The notes under the pieces were generated by a model. The model saw only the letters and a program-made list of their open reading frames with translations, was not told where the DNA came from and made no database searches. 64,000 nucleotides of DNA from WTAW01 sp964406575 (GTDB lineage Bacteria > Acidobacteriota > Aminicenantia > Aminicenantales > Aminicenantaceae): assembly GCA_964406575.1 (NCBI GenBank), contig CAYOSH010000001.1, positions 124,001-188,000 on the forward strand. Direction: 5' to 3'. The position numbers and the translations under genes were made by a program. Shown here piece after piece: positions 26,751-35,865 of the stretch. Position 1 is the first letter of the stretch, and each line of letters opens with the position of its first letter.

Positions 26751-28904
26751 TTATCTGAGTTGATCAAGCTTTTCTTGGGCCTCCTTATACTTGGGAGCGA
26801 TCTCTAGAGCCTTTTTATAGTAGGCGATGGCTTTATCTTTATCTCCGACCTCAACATAGAGGTCCCCGATATCCAAATGTAGCTTGGCATTCTGTGGGAA
26901 AAGGACTTCTGCCACACCAAAAGCTGTGAAAATCCTGTTTTCTTTGCCCGATTCGATGAGCTGTCGTGCCAGGTCATAAAAATGAGTCAACCTTAGGTCC
27001 GGATAGTCAGGGTCCAAAGCTTTGGCTCTTTTGTAGAGCTTGACAGCTGAATTGAGGTCTCCAGTCCAGATGTAGGCCTCTCCCAGATGTGTGAGAGGGC
27101 CTGGGCTATCAGGATAGAGGGTCACTCCGAGGTTTAGGGCAGCGAACGCTTTATCATGGGCATCGTCTCTCAGAAAATAGCGGGAAATTCGGGCCAGATC
27201 TTGGGAATAGTCTGGATAGATCTCCTTGTCCAAGTATGCCTCTTTCATGTGCCTGGATACATTTTCGAGATCAGTGCGAGGCGAGAGAGATATGTTTTGC
27301 ATCCCTGCCTTATCAACGGCGTCCCACTCTTTTTTCCAGGTGGAGATTTTTTCGGAAAAAGTCTCTGTGAATTGGTAGGGGTGTTGACTTGATGGCCAAT
27401 CCCTGCTGATTTTTATGTAATCGCTGAAGAATGCCAGGGGGCCACTTTTGTGATAGCTCCTGAGCCTGTCTCTTCCATAGGCCGCATCGAGTGCCGATGC
27501 CATAAAACTCCCGACTTTGATCATCGCTTCGTTGCCCACGGGATGGAACCCGTCATCGATCCTCCTGCGCGTGGAATTAAAATCTCTCCGCAAGGCCCCG
27601 CTGTTGACATTCTGCTGAAAGTAAGAGAACGATTCCGCAAGGTCCCTGTTGTTCTGAGCCGTGTGTCTCTGGTTCCAGTCATAGCTGCTGAGGCCATGGG
27701 TAAAGACTTCACGACAAGTGTCAAAGATCACCTTTTCAGCTTTGTCTGAGACATATGTCTCGAGTTCGATATCTTCATCGAGGACAAGCTCGGCCAGCCG
27801 TGTCACGTAGAACACGCGGTCGAAGCTTTCAATGTTGGAGGCGATGGCTATGGCAAAACGCTCCGTCGGAAAGATAAGCAGGAAGGTCTTTGTCTCTGCT
27901 TGCGACCCTCCGTGATGGATGCTGAAGTGTCCATTGAGGGGACGGACATTCCATCCCATTCCGTAAAAAGTAGAGTGTCCGTTCTTGAGAACCATGGGCG
28001 TAAACATCTGCCTGTAGGTCTCCTCCTGCAGAAGTTTTTTGTCAAGGATTCCGGAGGCGTATTTCAGGAGATCGATCACCGTGGAGCGTGTGCCGCCGCC
28101 GGCGAAGCGGCTGGAGATATCCACATATTCTGAATTCTTGATCTCACCTCGGATCAGTCGGTATCCCCGCACTCGCTTGGGGATGATGTCCACTGGATCG
28201 TCAAGCCGCGAATCGGTCATGCCGAGAGACTCAAATATGTGCGCTTTGATATAATCGCCGTAGGCTTGGCCCGAAGCCCCTTCGATCACTGCCCCCAGGA
28301 GATTGTACCCGTAGCTGGAATAGTTGTATCGAGTTCCAGGCACGGCGACTAGGGGGAAATCCTGGAAGATCGCCAAAGCTTCTCTTGTGTTTTTATGGAC
28401 TTTGATGTGCCCCTCAAGGCCGTAGTTGTTGTAATGGCTGATGCCGCCGATATGGCCCAATAGCTGGCGGACGGTGACCGGCCATTTTTTTCTCGTAAAA
28501 TATGGCACATATTTCTGGACCTCGGCATCCAGGTCGATCTTCCCTTGCTCCACAAGCTGCAGAACGGCCATGGCTGTGATCGTCTTTGTGATCGAAGCAA
28601 GGCGATAGGCGCTCTCCGGTTTTGCGGGGACCCTATTTTCCAGGTCTGCGTAACCGAATCCTTTCACCCAGATAAAATCGTCCTTCAGAAAACCGACGGA
28701 AATGCCGGGGACTTTGTCCAGTACCATGTAGAAATGGACAAACTCTTCGTACTCCTGAATGGCTTCAGAATAGGGATTAGGACAAGGCGGCGATTCTTGC
28801 TCTGTGTAACCTGAAGCACAAAAAAAAGCTGTGAGCATAGAAAGGAGGAACACGGGGAAATGTTTATTCATGAATAGAATCTGCCTGCCAAATGTCTTCA
28901 TCAT
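26751..28904 (-). CDS. secreted serine hydrolase with C-terminal TPR domain
   Basis: A 717-residue exported protein. The N-terminal beta-lactamase-fold domain has SxxK in LASITKTITA (about 104-113) and the HHGG third motif (SIHHGGSQ, about 331-338); the second motif reads YSS (YNYSSYGYN), not the usual YSN. The last 150 residues hold at least three tetratricopeptide repeats (LGEAYIWTGDLNSAVKLYK, IGDLYVEVGDKDKAIAYYKK), probably for protein-protein contact. The middle part (about 400-560) is helical without known motifs. An ATG at 28904 gives a basic n-region and hydrophobic segment MNKHFPVFLLSMLTAFFCAS; a start at that inner Met (28874) is also possible. Confidence 0.85.
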   Translation of the reverse strand: MMKTFGRQILFMNKHFPVFLLSMLTAFFCASGYTEQESPPCPNPYSEAIQEYEEFVHFYMVLDKVPGISVGFLKDDFIWVKGFGYADLENRVPAKPESAYRLASITKTITAMAVLQLVEQGKIDLDAEVQKYVPYFTRKKWPVTVRQLLGHIGGISHYNNYGLEGHIKVHKNTREALAIFQDFPLVAVPGTRYNYSSYGYNLLGAVIEGASGQAYGDYIKAHIFESLGMTDSRLDDPVDIIPKRVRGYRLIRGEIKNSEYVDISSRFAGGGTRSTVIDLLKYASGILDKKLLQEETYRQMFTPMVLKNGHSTFYGMGWNVRPLNGHFSIHHGGSQAETKTFLLIFPTERFAIAIASNIESFDRVFYVTRLAELVLDEDIELETYVSDKAEKVIFDTCREVFTHGLSSYDWNQRHTAQNNRDLAESFSYFQQNVNSGALRRDFNSTRRRIDDGFHPVGNEAMIKVGSFMASALDAAYGRDRLRSYHKSGPLAFFSDYIKISRDWPSSQHPYQFTETFSEKISTWKKEWDAVDKAGMQNISLSPRTDLENVSRHMKEAYLDKEIYPDYSQDLARISRYFLRDDAHDKAFAALNLGVTLYPDSPGPLTHLGEAYIWTGDLNSAVKLYKRAKALDPDYPDLRLTHFYDLARQLIESGKENRIFTAFGVAEVLFPQNAKLHLDIGDLYVEVGDKDKAIAYYKKALEIAPKYKEAQEKLDQLR

Positions 28905-29004
28905 ATCTGCGAATTATTTATATCTACGGTCTATTTCCTGCATCCTGAAAATATGCAGAATCCTGGAGATTTATCACCAACCTTGTATACGAGGTAAAAA
29001 AATA

Positions 29005-30420
29005 TCATATAACAAATCCAAAGATCAGAAAAAGAACAAAAGCACATCCTGCGGCCAGAAATGCATAGGGAATTTGTGTCCGGACATGATCGATGTGATC
29101 GGTGGCCGATGCCATGGAGGAGATGATCGTTGTATCCGATATGGGTGAGCAGTGGTCTCCGAAGACCCCTCCACCCAAAACCGCAGCAATCGTTAGACCT
29201 GGATGTAGACCGATGATGCTGATCATCGGGACGGCAATGGGAATCATGATGCCGAAGGTTCCCCAGGATGTTCCGGTGGAGAATGCGATAAAACAGGAGA
29301 CCAGAAACAGGATAGAGGGGATGAGGCCTGGATTGACAGTTGACCTGGCCACCTGAGCGACAAAGGGCCCTGTTCCGAGAGCATCACAGGTAGCTCCGAT
29401 GGCATAGGCCAGGATCATCAGGCTTGCCAGGGGGATGAGGCCTGAGACCCCTTTCATGAACACGTCTGTGATCTCCCTCCCTGTCATGATTTTTTGAGCC
29501 CGGTAAGTAATGGCGCCCACGGTGAGCCCGCAGATGACCGACCAGAGCACAGAAAGGGAGCCCGATCCCTCCATGAGATTCCCTTTTCCGGTCACAATCA
29601 AGACGACTGGCATCATGAGCACCATGGTGGCTACGGGGAGGATCATGTTGATGGCGCGGGGAGGAACGCCCTGTTTTTCGGGCATCATCACCACGTCGTT
29701 AGAGATCAGGGGTTCAGCGCCATTCCGGAGGATTTTGCCTTCTTCACGGACGCGCCTTTCTGCCTCTTTCATGGGCCCGATGTCTTTTCCACTCAGGATG
29801 ACGGCGAGAACCAGGGCTATCGCCAGAAAAGCGTAAAAATTGAAAGGGATGGACATGATAAAAATCCTGACCGGATCCTTCATTCCCTGGGCAGCCAGGA
29901 GGCTCAGCACGTAGGCTCCCCAGGCATTCAGGGGGATGATGATACACTTGGGGGCTGATGTGGAATCTAGAATATAAGCCAATTTCTCTCTGGATATGCG
30001 CAATTTATCAAAAATGGGCCTGGTGACCGCCCCGGAGACAAGAACACAGATGCTGGATTCGATGAAGATAATAAAACCCAGGAACCAGGCGAGGAGTCCA
30101 GCAGATCGTTGAGTCTTGACTAAACCTCTCCCCACGACCCAGTTGACAAAACCCTTCATCCCGCCAGAATACTGGGTAAAAGTGATGATCGCTCCGATCA
30201 TGGCGCTGAACAGAATCACCCGGGTGCTGTCGGCATTTGCAAAAACACCGACGAGAGCATCGACCGTCTGGATGACCCCTACCAGGGGATTCCAATGATT
30301 AATGATGGTCCAGCCTAACCATATCCCCAGTGTCAGCGATATGTAGACATGTTTGGTCTTGATGGCCAGGAAAATGGCCAGAAGCGGAGGGAGTATCGAG
30401 AGCCAACCGTAGGAATCCAT
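29005..30420 (-). CDS. NhaC-family Na+/H+ antiporter
   Basis: A 471-residue protein with about 11-12 membrane helices. Typical NhaC segments are SGAVTRPIFDKLRISREKLA, CIIIPLNAWGAY, FSTGTSWGTFGIMIPIAVPM and GGGVFGDHCSPISDTTIISS near the C-terminus. It would exchange Na+ for H+ (or a related organic solute in some members) across the inner membrane. An in-frame TTG at 30429 exists, but the ATG at 30420 (MDSYGWLSILPP) is preferred. Neither has a clear ribosome site. Confidence 0.9.
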   Translation of the reverse strand: MDSYGWLSILPPLLAIFLAIKTKHVYISLTLGIWLGWTIINHWNPLVGVIQTVDALVGVFANADSTRVILFSAMIGAIITFTQYSGGMKGFVNWVVGRGLVKTQRSAGLLAWFLGFIIFIESSICVLVSGAVTRPIFDKLRISREKLAYILDSTSAPKCIIIPLNAWGAYVLSLLAAQGMKDPVRIFIMSIPFNFYAFLAIALVLAVILSGKDIGPMKEAERRVREEGKILRNGAEPLISNDVVMMPEKQGVPPRAINMILPVATMVLMMPVVLIVTGKGNLMEGSGSLSVLWSVICGLTVGAITYRAQKIMTGREITDVFMKGVSGLIPLASLMILAYAIGATCDALGTGPFVAQVARSTVNPGLIPSILFLVSCFIAFSTGTSWGTFGIMIPIAVPMISIIGLHPGLTIAAVLGGGVFGDHCSPISDTTIISSMASATDHIDHVRTQIPYAFLAAGCAFVLFLIFGFVI

Positions 30421-30591
30421 GAGGTTCAATTTTGTATAACATTGAAATGCTGAGTTGTCAACTTAAGTCCCGTTGCAGCTCACCGTACGATGACTATTGA
30501 CCTCACAGTCATCCTGTTATACGCTTAAATCGCTTGATTTAAAATTGAGATGCTGCTTTGAGATCCAATCTGAGGAGGATGATAAAACAGA

Positions 30592-31131
30592 ATGACAGAG
30601 AGCGATAGAGAAAGGGTAGTGGACTGGGCCCGTGACCTCTTGCGGCGTACAGACTGGGTGATTCTGGATACAGAGACGACCGGCACATCTGATTTTGATG
30701 AAATTGTCCAGGTTGCTATCCTCTCTTGTGACGGCAAAGCCCTCTTGGATACACTCGTGCGGCCCACGCAGCGCATTCCCTCCGAGGCCACGGCGATCCA
30801 TGGGATCACCAACGACGATGTTATAGGTGCGCCATCATTCCCAGATGTGTATGAAAAGATCCGGGAGATCATTCACGGAAAGAGGATCGTGATCTACAAT
30901 GCCCAGTTTGACGTTCGGCTCATACAGCAATCGTTGGCCAGAGAGAATCTTTTGCCCATTGAATTGGACCTCGACTATGTGGACTGTGCTATGCTGATGT
31001 ACTCTGCCTGGGTTGGAGAGTTATGGCCGTATGGCGGATATAAATGGCAAAAATTGGAATCCGGAGACCATACAGCCTTGGGTGACTGCCGGGCTACTCT
31101 TGCGCTGATAAAAAAGATAGCCGGGGGATAA
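30592..31131 (+). CDS. DnaQ-like 3'-5' exonuclease (DEDD superfamily)
   Basis: A 179-residue exonuclease domain protein. ExoI motif WVILDTETTGTSDFDEIVQV (about 18-37) gives the D-x-E pair; IVIYNAQFDVRLIQQ is ExoII; HTALGDCRATLALIKKIA near the end is the ExoIII motif of the DEDDh group. It probably hydrolyses single-stranded DNA or RNA 3' ends; as it lacks polymerase-linked domains it is not assignable to DNA polymerase III. GGAGGATG lies about 10 bases before the ATG. Confidence 0.92.
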   Translation: MTESDRERVVDWARDLLRRTDWVILDTETTGTSDFDEIVQVAILSCDGKALLDTLVRPTQRIPSEATAIHGITNDDVIGAPSFPDVYEKIREIIHGKRIVIYNAQFDVRLIQQSLARENLLPIELDLDYVDCAMLMYSAWVGELWPYGGYKWQKLESGDHTALGDCRATLALIKKIAGG

Positions 31132-31149
31132 ACTCTGGTCCAGCTTATG

Positions 31150-31968
31150 TTACTTTTTTCGTTCTAACCCTTCCAAAAATTTGAGGATAATTCTGTTGAA
31201 TTCCTCTGGATGCTCCATGTTGACCATATGAGAGCTGTTTTTGATCACGACTTTTTCAGCCCCATCGATCTGTTTTTCCAATAAGTCCATCACATCCAGA
31301 GTGGCGTCGAGATCCCCCTCTGCGGCGATGATGAGTGTCGGGGCCTTGATCTCGTTCAGCCGTTTTATCGCCGGAGGATCAATTGAGCGGATCATGTTGG
31401 ACTCCCATTGGAAAATCTGAGAATTATCTTCACAGATGGAAAAAAATTTCCTCCGTGCGGTCTTGTGTTTTTTTGAAGGAAAGGCGTACTGCCAGAAAGG
31501 GTCTTCACGCATGACGCGCAGCGCCGCCTGGACGCCCTTTTCTTTCCCTGTCATGTAAAAGGCGAGCCCGCTCTTGAGGAGTCCCTCTGGGTAGGTGTAT
31601 CCACTGAGGGATGGGCCGGAGAGGATAAGTGCATTCACTCTTTGCGGATACTCCAGTGTAAAATCGATAGCTAGGCCACCTCCCATGGACAAGCCGACGA
31701 GCGATGTGCTTTGGATACCCAAGTGATCCAGCAGGCCGCGCACGTCCTCGGTCGGAGAGAATGCTTCTTTGGGGATGTCGGATTTTCCGTATCCGCGGTG
31801 GTCAAAACAGACGACGCGGGAGTGCTTAGCAAAAAAGGAGAATTGATCATCCCACATCCGGCTGTCCACAAGGCCGGCATGACAAAACACCAGGTGGCGG
31901 CCATCCCCTGCGGTCTTATAAAATAGTCTTGCGCCACTGACGTCAACAAAACCTGTCTGGATATTCAT
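31150..31968 (-). CDS. alpha/beta hydrolase
   Basis: A 272-residue protein with the alpha/beta-hydrolase fold: oxyanion-side HLVFCHAGLVDSRMWDDQ, nucleophile elbow LVGLSMGGGLAIDF (Ser about 95), acid in IIAAEGDLDATLDV, and a likely catalytic His in NSSHMVNMEHPEEFN. Cytoplasmic, with no signal peptide. An AAGGAG site precedes the ATG. Substrate unknown; the sequence is similar in style to haloalkane dehalogenase/3-oxoadipate enol-lactonase relatives, which is not decisive. It ends 18 bases from the convergent exonuclease gene. Confidence 0.88.
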   Translation of the reverse strand: MNIQTGFVDVSGARLFYKTAGDGRHLVFCHAGLVDSRMWDDQFSFFAKHSRVVCFDHRGYGKSDIPKEAFSPTEDVRGLLDHLGIQSTSLVGLSMGGGLAIDFTLEYPQRVNALILSGPSLSGYTYPEGLLKSGLAFYMTGKEKGVQAALRVMREDPFWQYAFPSKKHKTARRKFFSICEDNSQIFQWESNMIRSIDPPAIKRLNEIKAPTLIIAAEGDLDATLDVMDLLEKQIDGAEKVVIKNSSHMVNMEHPEEFNRIILKFLEGLERKK

Positions 31969-32260
31969 GTTTTGCTCCTTGGGATTCCCCTCCCATCAAA
32001 AATTATGAAAACACTCACAAACTCAGGTTGAATAGTATCTCGAGGGCGCAGATTGTGCGATGGAGAACAGGATATCTATGTGTCCTTCCTGCGAAAAATT
32101 GGAGTGTTTTACGAATCATCCACTACCGCCTCTGATTCTCATTCATGGAGGATTCGGGGCCATCCTCTGTATAATGCAGGGCAAAGCCAAATTTTTCAAG
32201 ATTTTTAAATTTTCCCTTTTATACACAAGAGAGATGATTATGTCCGGGCATGCCTTGCGC

Positions 32261-33010
32261 TTAGCGTAACTGGGCCCGGAGTGTGATCGTGGCTGTGATT
32301 TTGTATTCCTGGCCATCCGGATCGCTCCTCATGAAGGTTGACGTAATCATGGATTTTTTCTGGATGGGTGCAGGTCTGACATCTTTATCCTTCTTTTCGG
32401 TTAAGCTTTTGATGGTTTGGTAGAGCGCAGCCGCTATCGAGGTGAGCGGCACGCCGGTGTCTGTGTAATCCGGTTCGGCGGCTGAGGCATATGGGTTGAT
32501 TTGATAGGGCGGAGGGGGGACTTCCACTTTTTGCGAGGGGCGAGAAATGGGAAGCTTTTTCGAGGAAGCCACGAGTTGGTCTCCGATGTACATCAGAACG
32601 CTGTATTCTTTGTTTTTAGCTGTTGTCTCTTCTGATGCCGGGAGGACTTGATCATCCATGGCGATGGCGATCTCGAAAGCCTGTCGGCTGATGTGATCAT
32701 TAACTTTCAACTCCAGCGTGTAGGTGTGGATTCCGGACCCCACGAAGAGATCGTCGGCCTCGAGGCTAAAGGAGTTGTAGCCTTTCAGAAAGCGGCCGCC
32801 TTTGAGGATCTTTTCGTTGTGGGTGAGTTTGTAGTAAGCTTCCTGGTTCACCTCGAGCCCCACGATCAATCGCGATGGAGGAGCGACCCCTACTCTGTAG
32901 CTGTCGCTATCGATCAGGCCGAGCTCTTGGATGACAGGCGGAGTCGTTTGAGGGAAAACACTCAAACAGAGGTTGAGGAGAAACAGGCCACAGAAAAATT
33001 GTCTACTCAT
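32261..33010 (-). CDS. secreted protein of unknown function, coupled to TonB-like gene
   Basis: A 249-residue protein with a signal peptide (about 1-20, SVFPQ). It begins with a beta-rich part (about 25-150, including GLEVNQEAYYKLTHNEKI and GIHTYTLELKVND), which looks like a fibronectin/Ig-type fold, and continues with a Pro-rich linker (VEVPPPPYQINPYA) and a charged C-terminal region. No catalytic motif is seen. It overlaps the TonB-like gene by eight bases, so both are made together; a role in TonB-dependent envelope transport is only inferred. Confidence 0.65.
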   Translation of the reverse strand: MSRQFFCGLFLLNLCLSVFPQTTPPVIQELGLIDSDSYRVGVAPPSRLIVGLEVNQEAYYKLTHNEKILKGGRFLKGYNSFSLEADDLFVGSGIHTYTLELKVNDHISRQAFEIAIAMDDQVLPASEETTAKNKEYSVLMYIGDQLVASSKKLPISRPSQKVEVPPPPYQINPYASAAEPDYTDTGVPLTSIAAALYQTIKSLTEKKDKDVRPAPIQKKSMITSTFMRSDPDGQEYKITATITLRAQLR

Positions 33011-33902
33011 TGGACTGAAACAGGAAATGGGTTTCTAATGTGTCGTTTGGAAAATTTCCCGGGAGTCCGGGGAAAGGGGCGCTCATCCTGACTGCGTAGA
33101 GCGCCGCCTGGTCGAAGGATGGAAACGCAGACGAATTTCTGATGGCGACATTCAGAAGCTCTCCGTTTTTTGCGACGGATACGGTAATTTCCACGGCGGA
33201 ATTTGCGCCCAAGTCTTGGGACTCTGGGACGGTCCAGTTTTTCTGGATCTTTTCCACAACTTCGCATGCCCATGGCGATATGTCGATCTGGTTGATGTTG
33301 AAGGACCCTGTTCCCGAGGTGGAAATCCTTGCTCCATAGGTTTCTGTAGAGGGCGAAGTTCCTAAAAGGCGTTGTTGGGAAGTTGCCGAAGAGAGATATC
33401 TCAGAAGATCAAGCTCTTTCTCTGTGAGATAATTGTCCGGTTCAGGGAGAATGACTTGTGAGGGTGAAATGTTCAGGTGAAAACCAGATCTGTCTTCGGG
33501 GGATGGATCTAGCTTGAATCCTTCTGTAAATTCTGGCGGAGGGGAGGGGGATCTGTCAATGGTGCCCCCCAGAACCTGCGGTCGAGATCCTGCGGCGTCT
33601 TTGGGTTCTGCCCCAGACATCCCTTTAGAAAGCCGGTCTTGCTGCGGGCTTTCTTGTGTGGTCCCCACACTGCGTCCTGAAAGAAGCCTTTCGATTTGGG
33701 GAATGAGAAAGTCTTCTTGAGGGGTTATGACCACTTCTGTGACTCTCTCCTGAAGGGGGAATTTGATCGGGGGGATAAAGACGATCGCCGCGAACAGGAT
33801 GAGGGCATGAAAGACGACAGAGCCTACAAAACAGAACGCTCTTCTTTTGAATTCGAGATTGTCTTTAAGGATTGAGCCGACCTCCTTCTCACATTTTATC
33901 AC
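33003..33902 (-). CDS. TonB-family protein
   Basis: A 299-residue protein with one N-terminal membrane helix (about 22-44, FVGSVVFHALILFAAIVFIP), a long Ser/Pro-rich periplasmic linker (about 75-190) and a C-terminal TonB domain (about 205-299, WACEVVEKIQKNWTVPES, VEITVSVAKNGELLNVAIRN, SFDQAALYAVR). It would couple the proton-motive force to an outer-membrane receptor. No ExbB/ExbD gene is adjacent. The GTG at 33902 is the only clear start; a strong AAGGAGG lies inside codons 6-8, without a standard start codon following it. Confidence 0.85.
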   Translation of the reverse strand: MIKCEKEVGSILKDNLEFKRRAFCFVGSVVFHALILFAAIVFIPPIKFPLQERVTEVVITPQEDFLIPQIERLLSGRSVGTTQESPQQDRLSKGMSGAEPKDAAGSRPQVLGGTIDRSPSPPPEFTEGFKLDPSPEDRSGFHLNISPSQVILPEPDNYLTEKELDLLRYLSSATSQQRLLGTSPSTETYGARISTSGTGSFNINQIDISPWACEVVEKIQKNWTVPESQDLGANSAVEITVSVAKNGELLNVAIRNSSAFPSFDQAALYAVRMSAPFPGLPGNFPNDTLETHFLFQSNE

Positions 33903-34131
33903 AATCCTTTCTGTATAATCTTATTGCCTGCATATTCTTATAATTGAAATGAGCTCGATAAAGTTGCAGCCTGTCCTTTATCCATGACACTTGTCAGCCG
34001 GGAAGACATATCCCGAATGCGCAAGGCCTCGTCAGATCGGTGATCCGAATGGCATATATTTTGCTATATTTATAATCTTTCATTTGCAATAATTGTATGG
34101 AGAGAGATAGCAAAGGTCGGAAGAGAAAAAA

Positions 34132-34821
34132 ATGCGGTTCTTTTGGATATTGAGCAAAGGGAGATTGTTGATGACAATCGGATATGCAGCCCTGGGTTTA
34201 TCCATCGGGGTGGCTATCTTGTCGTGTGGAGGGATCTCTAGCACACCATCTTTGGTCATCGCTGAAAAGAGGCCTTACAATGTGGCCGTTGTGTTCTCTG
34301 ATGATTTTGCGTCGACCCAAGGTGATAATTATACGGTGAATGATGCCCTTAAGACCGAATTGTTAAATTGCGTGGAGAGTGTTTATCAGAATGTTGCCGA
34401 GGAATTCGGCAAACTCAAAGAAGGCGAATATGATAGGGTCATCAGGTTCAGCCTGAAGGAGATTGTCCGGGATGAGCATAACAGACGGATGGTCAACGCG
34501 ACAGACCCGAACCTTCCTTCGAGACCCATCCCCCTCAGGTACAAAATCACCGTGTCTATGACATCCTATGAGGGGGAGAGCTTGGAACCGATCAAAACAG
34601 AGGTCGTCAAAGGGATCGGAGAGAGCTCAAGCCGCGAGGGCCTTACGATCAGAGATGGAACAGGGATTGCCTCAAGCTCAGACCCTGATAGCCCCGATAG
34701 TGCCATCAAAGAGGCGATTCAGAATGTCTGTGATGATGTGACGAAACACCTCATGCGTGGATTTGCCGAACCCGAGAAAAAGGAGACCCCTTACAAAGAA
34801 GAGATAAGGCCTTCGCGGTAG
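34132..34821 (+). CDS. predicted lipoprotein of unknown function
   Basis: A 229-residue protein with a lipobox (AILSCGG, Cys about 32), so it should be processed by signal peptidase II and tethered to a membrane. The mature part begins with a short linker and YNVAVVFSDDF; it has mixed alpha/beta character with VNDALKTELLNCVESVYQNV and a later IGESSSREGLT segment. I recognise no family. GGAAGAG precedes the ATG at 34132; an in-frame ATG at 34171 also has a good site but would leave no basic n-region. Its 3' end overlaps the convergent radical SAM gene by 31 bases. Confidence 0.65.
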   Translation: MRFFWILSKGRLLMTIGYAALGLSIGVAILSCGGISSTPSLVIAEKRPYNVAVVFSDDFASTQGDNYTVNDALKTELLNCVESVYQNVAEEFGKLKEGEYDRVIRFSLKEIVRDEHNRRMVNATDPNLPSRPIPLRYKITVSMTSYEGESLEPIKTEVVKGIGESSSREGLTIRDGTGIASSSDPDSPDSAIKEAIQNVCDDVTKHLMRGFAEPEKKETPYKEEIRPSR

Positions 34822-35729
34822 AGGGCATTGGAGTCTTTGATCTCTTCACCCGACGAGCGGATAAAATCGATAGAGGCGTTGACTGTTTCGCGCATGCGGT
34901 CTTTTCCATCCGGGAGCATTCCAGCCACTCCCCGATAGACCACAGTGTTTCCCGCCCATAAATAATTCGTCAGGTGGTCACTGGCTAAGAAACAGTTGCT
35001 GACGTTCAGCGTTTCCAGAAAGAGCTTGACCTCTTCCAGCCTCTCCAACGGAGGCGTGAGGATGAATTCGCCCTTATTGAGCTTTTTGTCGAGCGGCGTT
35101 CCTTGCTGGATGGTCAGCGTGCGGAGCCGGATAAAGTCAGGCTGGGCGGCATTCAGGACGAGGGCGCTATTTTTGGCGTGCTCCTGCCACCTGTCTTTTC
35201 CGCCAGCCCCGCTGAGGACATAAAAAGAAATCTCAAAACCGGCCTCTTTGGCTTTCTTCCCCGCCAGAATCATCTCCTCAGGCTTGGCTCCTTTGCACAG
35301 CCTATCAAGAACCACTGGATCTCCGGATTCGAGCCCCAGGTGCAAGCGGTCGAGACCGGCCGAACGGACTGCTTTCAGATACTCCATCTTACGGCGGATG
35401 ATGGTTTTGGCCCGAGCATATGAGGTGATTCTCTGGGCTTCGGGAAATGTCTTACGGATAAAGGCCACGATCTCCGCCAGGTCCTTATGCACAAGGTTGT
35501 CGCTATCCCCGAGGAAGATCGTCTGCGCCATGCCGTATATCTGACGGGCTTTTTCCACATCTTCTTTCACCTCTTGAAGAGGCTTCACCTCGAACTTCAG
35601 ATGTTTGTACATGGCGCAAAATTCACAACGATTCCAGGGACAGCCGCGGGTGATGCGGATGAGGGCGCTGTTCGCCTCGTTGGGAGGCCGGAAAGGCGGA
35701 AAATCGTAAGAACTTAGACCGGCAAGCAT
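34791..35729 (-). CDS. radical SAM protein with CX4CX2C cluster motif
   Basis: A 312-residue protein with ITRGCPWNRCEFCAMYKH (about 27-44). The three cysteines are spaced C-x4-C-x2-C rather than the canonical C-x3-C-x2-C, a variant seen in some uncharacterised radical SAM families. Other elements are TIFLGDSDNLVHKDL (SAM-binding Gly-Glu-like strand), SAGLDRLHLGLESGDPVVL and FEISFYVLSGAGGKDR. It probably binds a [4Fe-4S] cluster and cleaves SAM; substrate unknown. It is monocistronic. Confidence 0.85.
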   Translation of the reverse strand: MLAGLSSYDFPPFRPPNEANSALIRITRGCPWNRCEFCAMYKHLKFEVKPLQEVKEDVEKARQIYGMAQTIFLGDSDNLVHKDLAEIVAFIRKTFPEAQRITSYARAKTIIRRKMEYLKAVRSAGLDRLHLGLESGDPVVLDRLCKGAKPEEMILAGKKAKEAGFEISFYVLSGAGGKDRWQEHAKNSALVLNAAQPDFIRLRTLTIQQGTPLDKKLNKGEFILTPPLERLEEVKLFLETLNVSNCFLASDHLTNYLWAGNTVVYRGVAGMLPDGKDRMRETVNASIDFIRSSGEEIKDSNALYREGLISSL

Positions 35730-35865
35730 AGTGATACTAGATTAAAGGAAATCATCATTTTTCTCAAGAGGATGCTAAGTTCTTTAAGAAGAAATTTGAC
35801 GGAAGGAAAAAAAATTGTTAAAAATGCTGGTGATTTGACAGAAATAACGACAATGAGAGGTTCAC

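Noticed and set aside
32060..32269. 69-codon plus-strand frame between the alpha/beta hydrolase and the secreted protein gene
   Set aside because: No ribosome site and no recognisable composition; its end overlaps the next gene.
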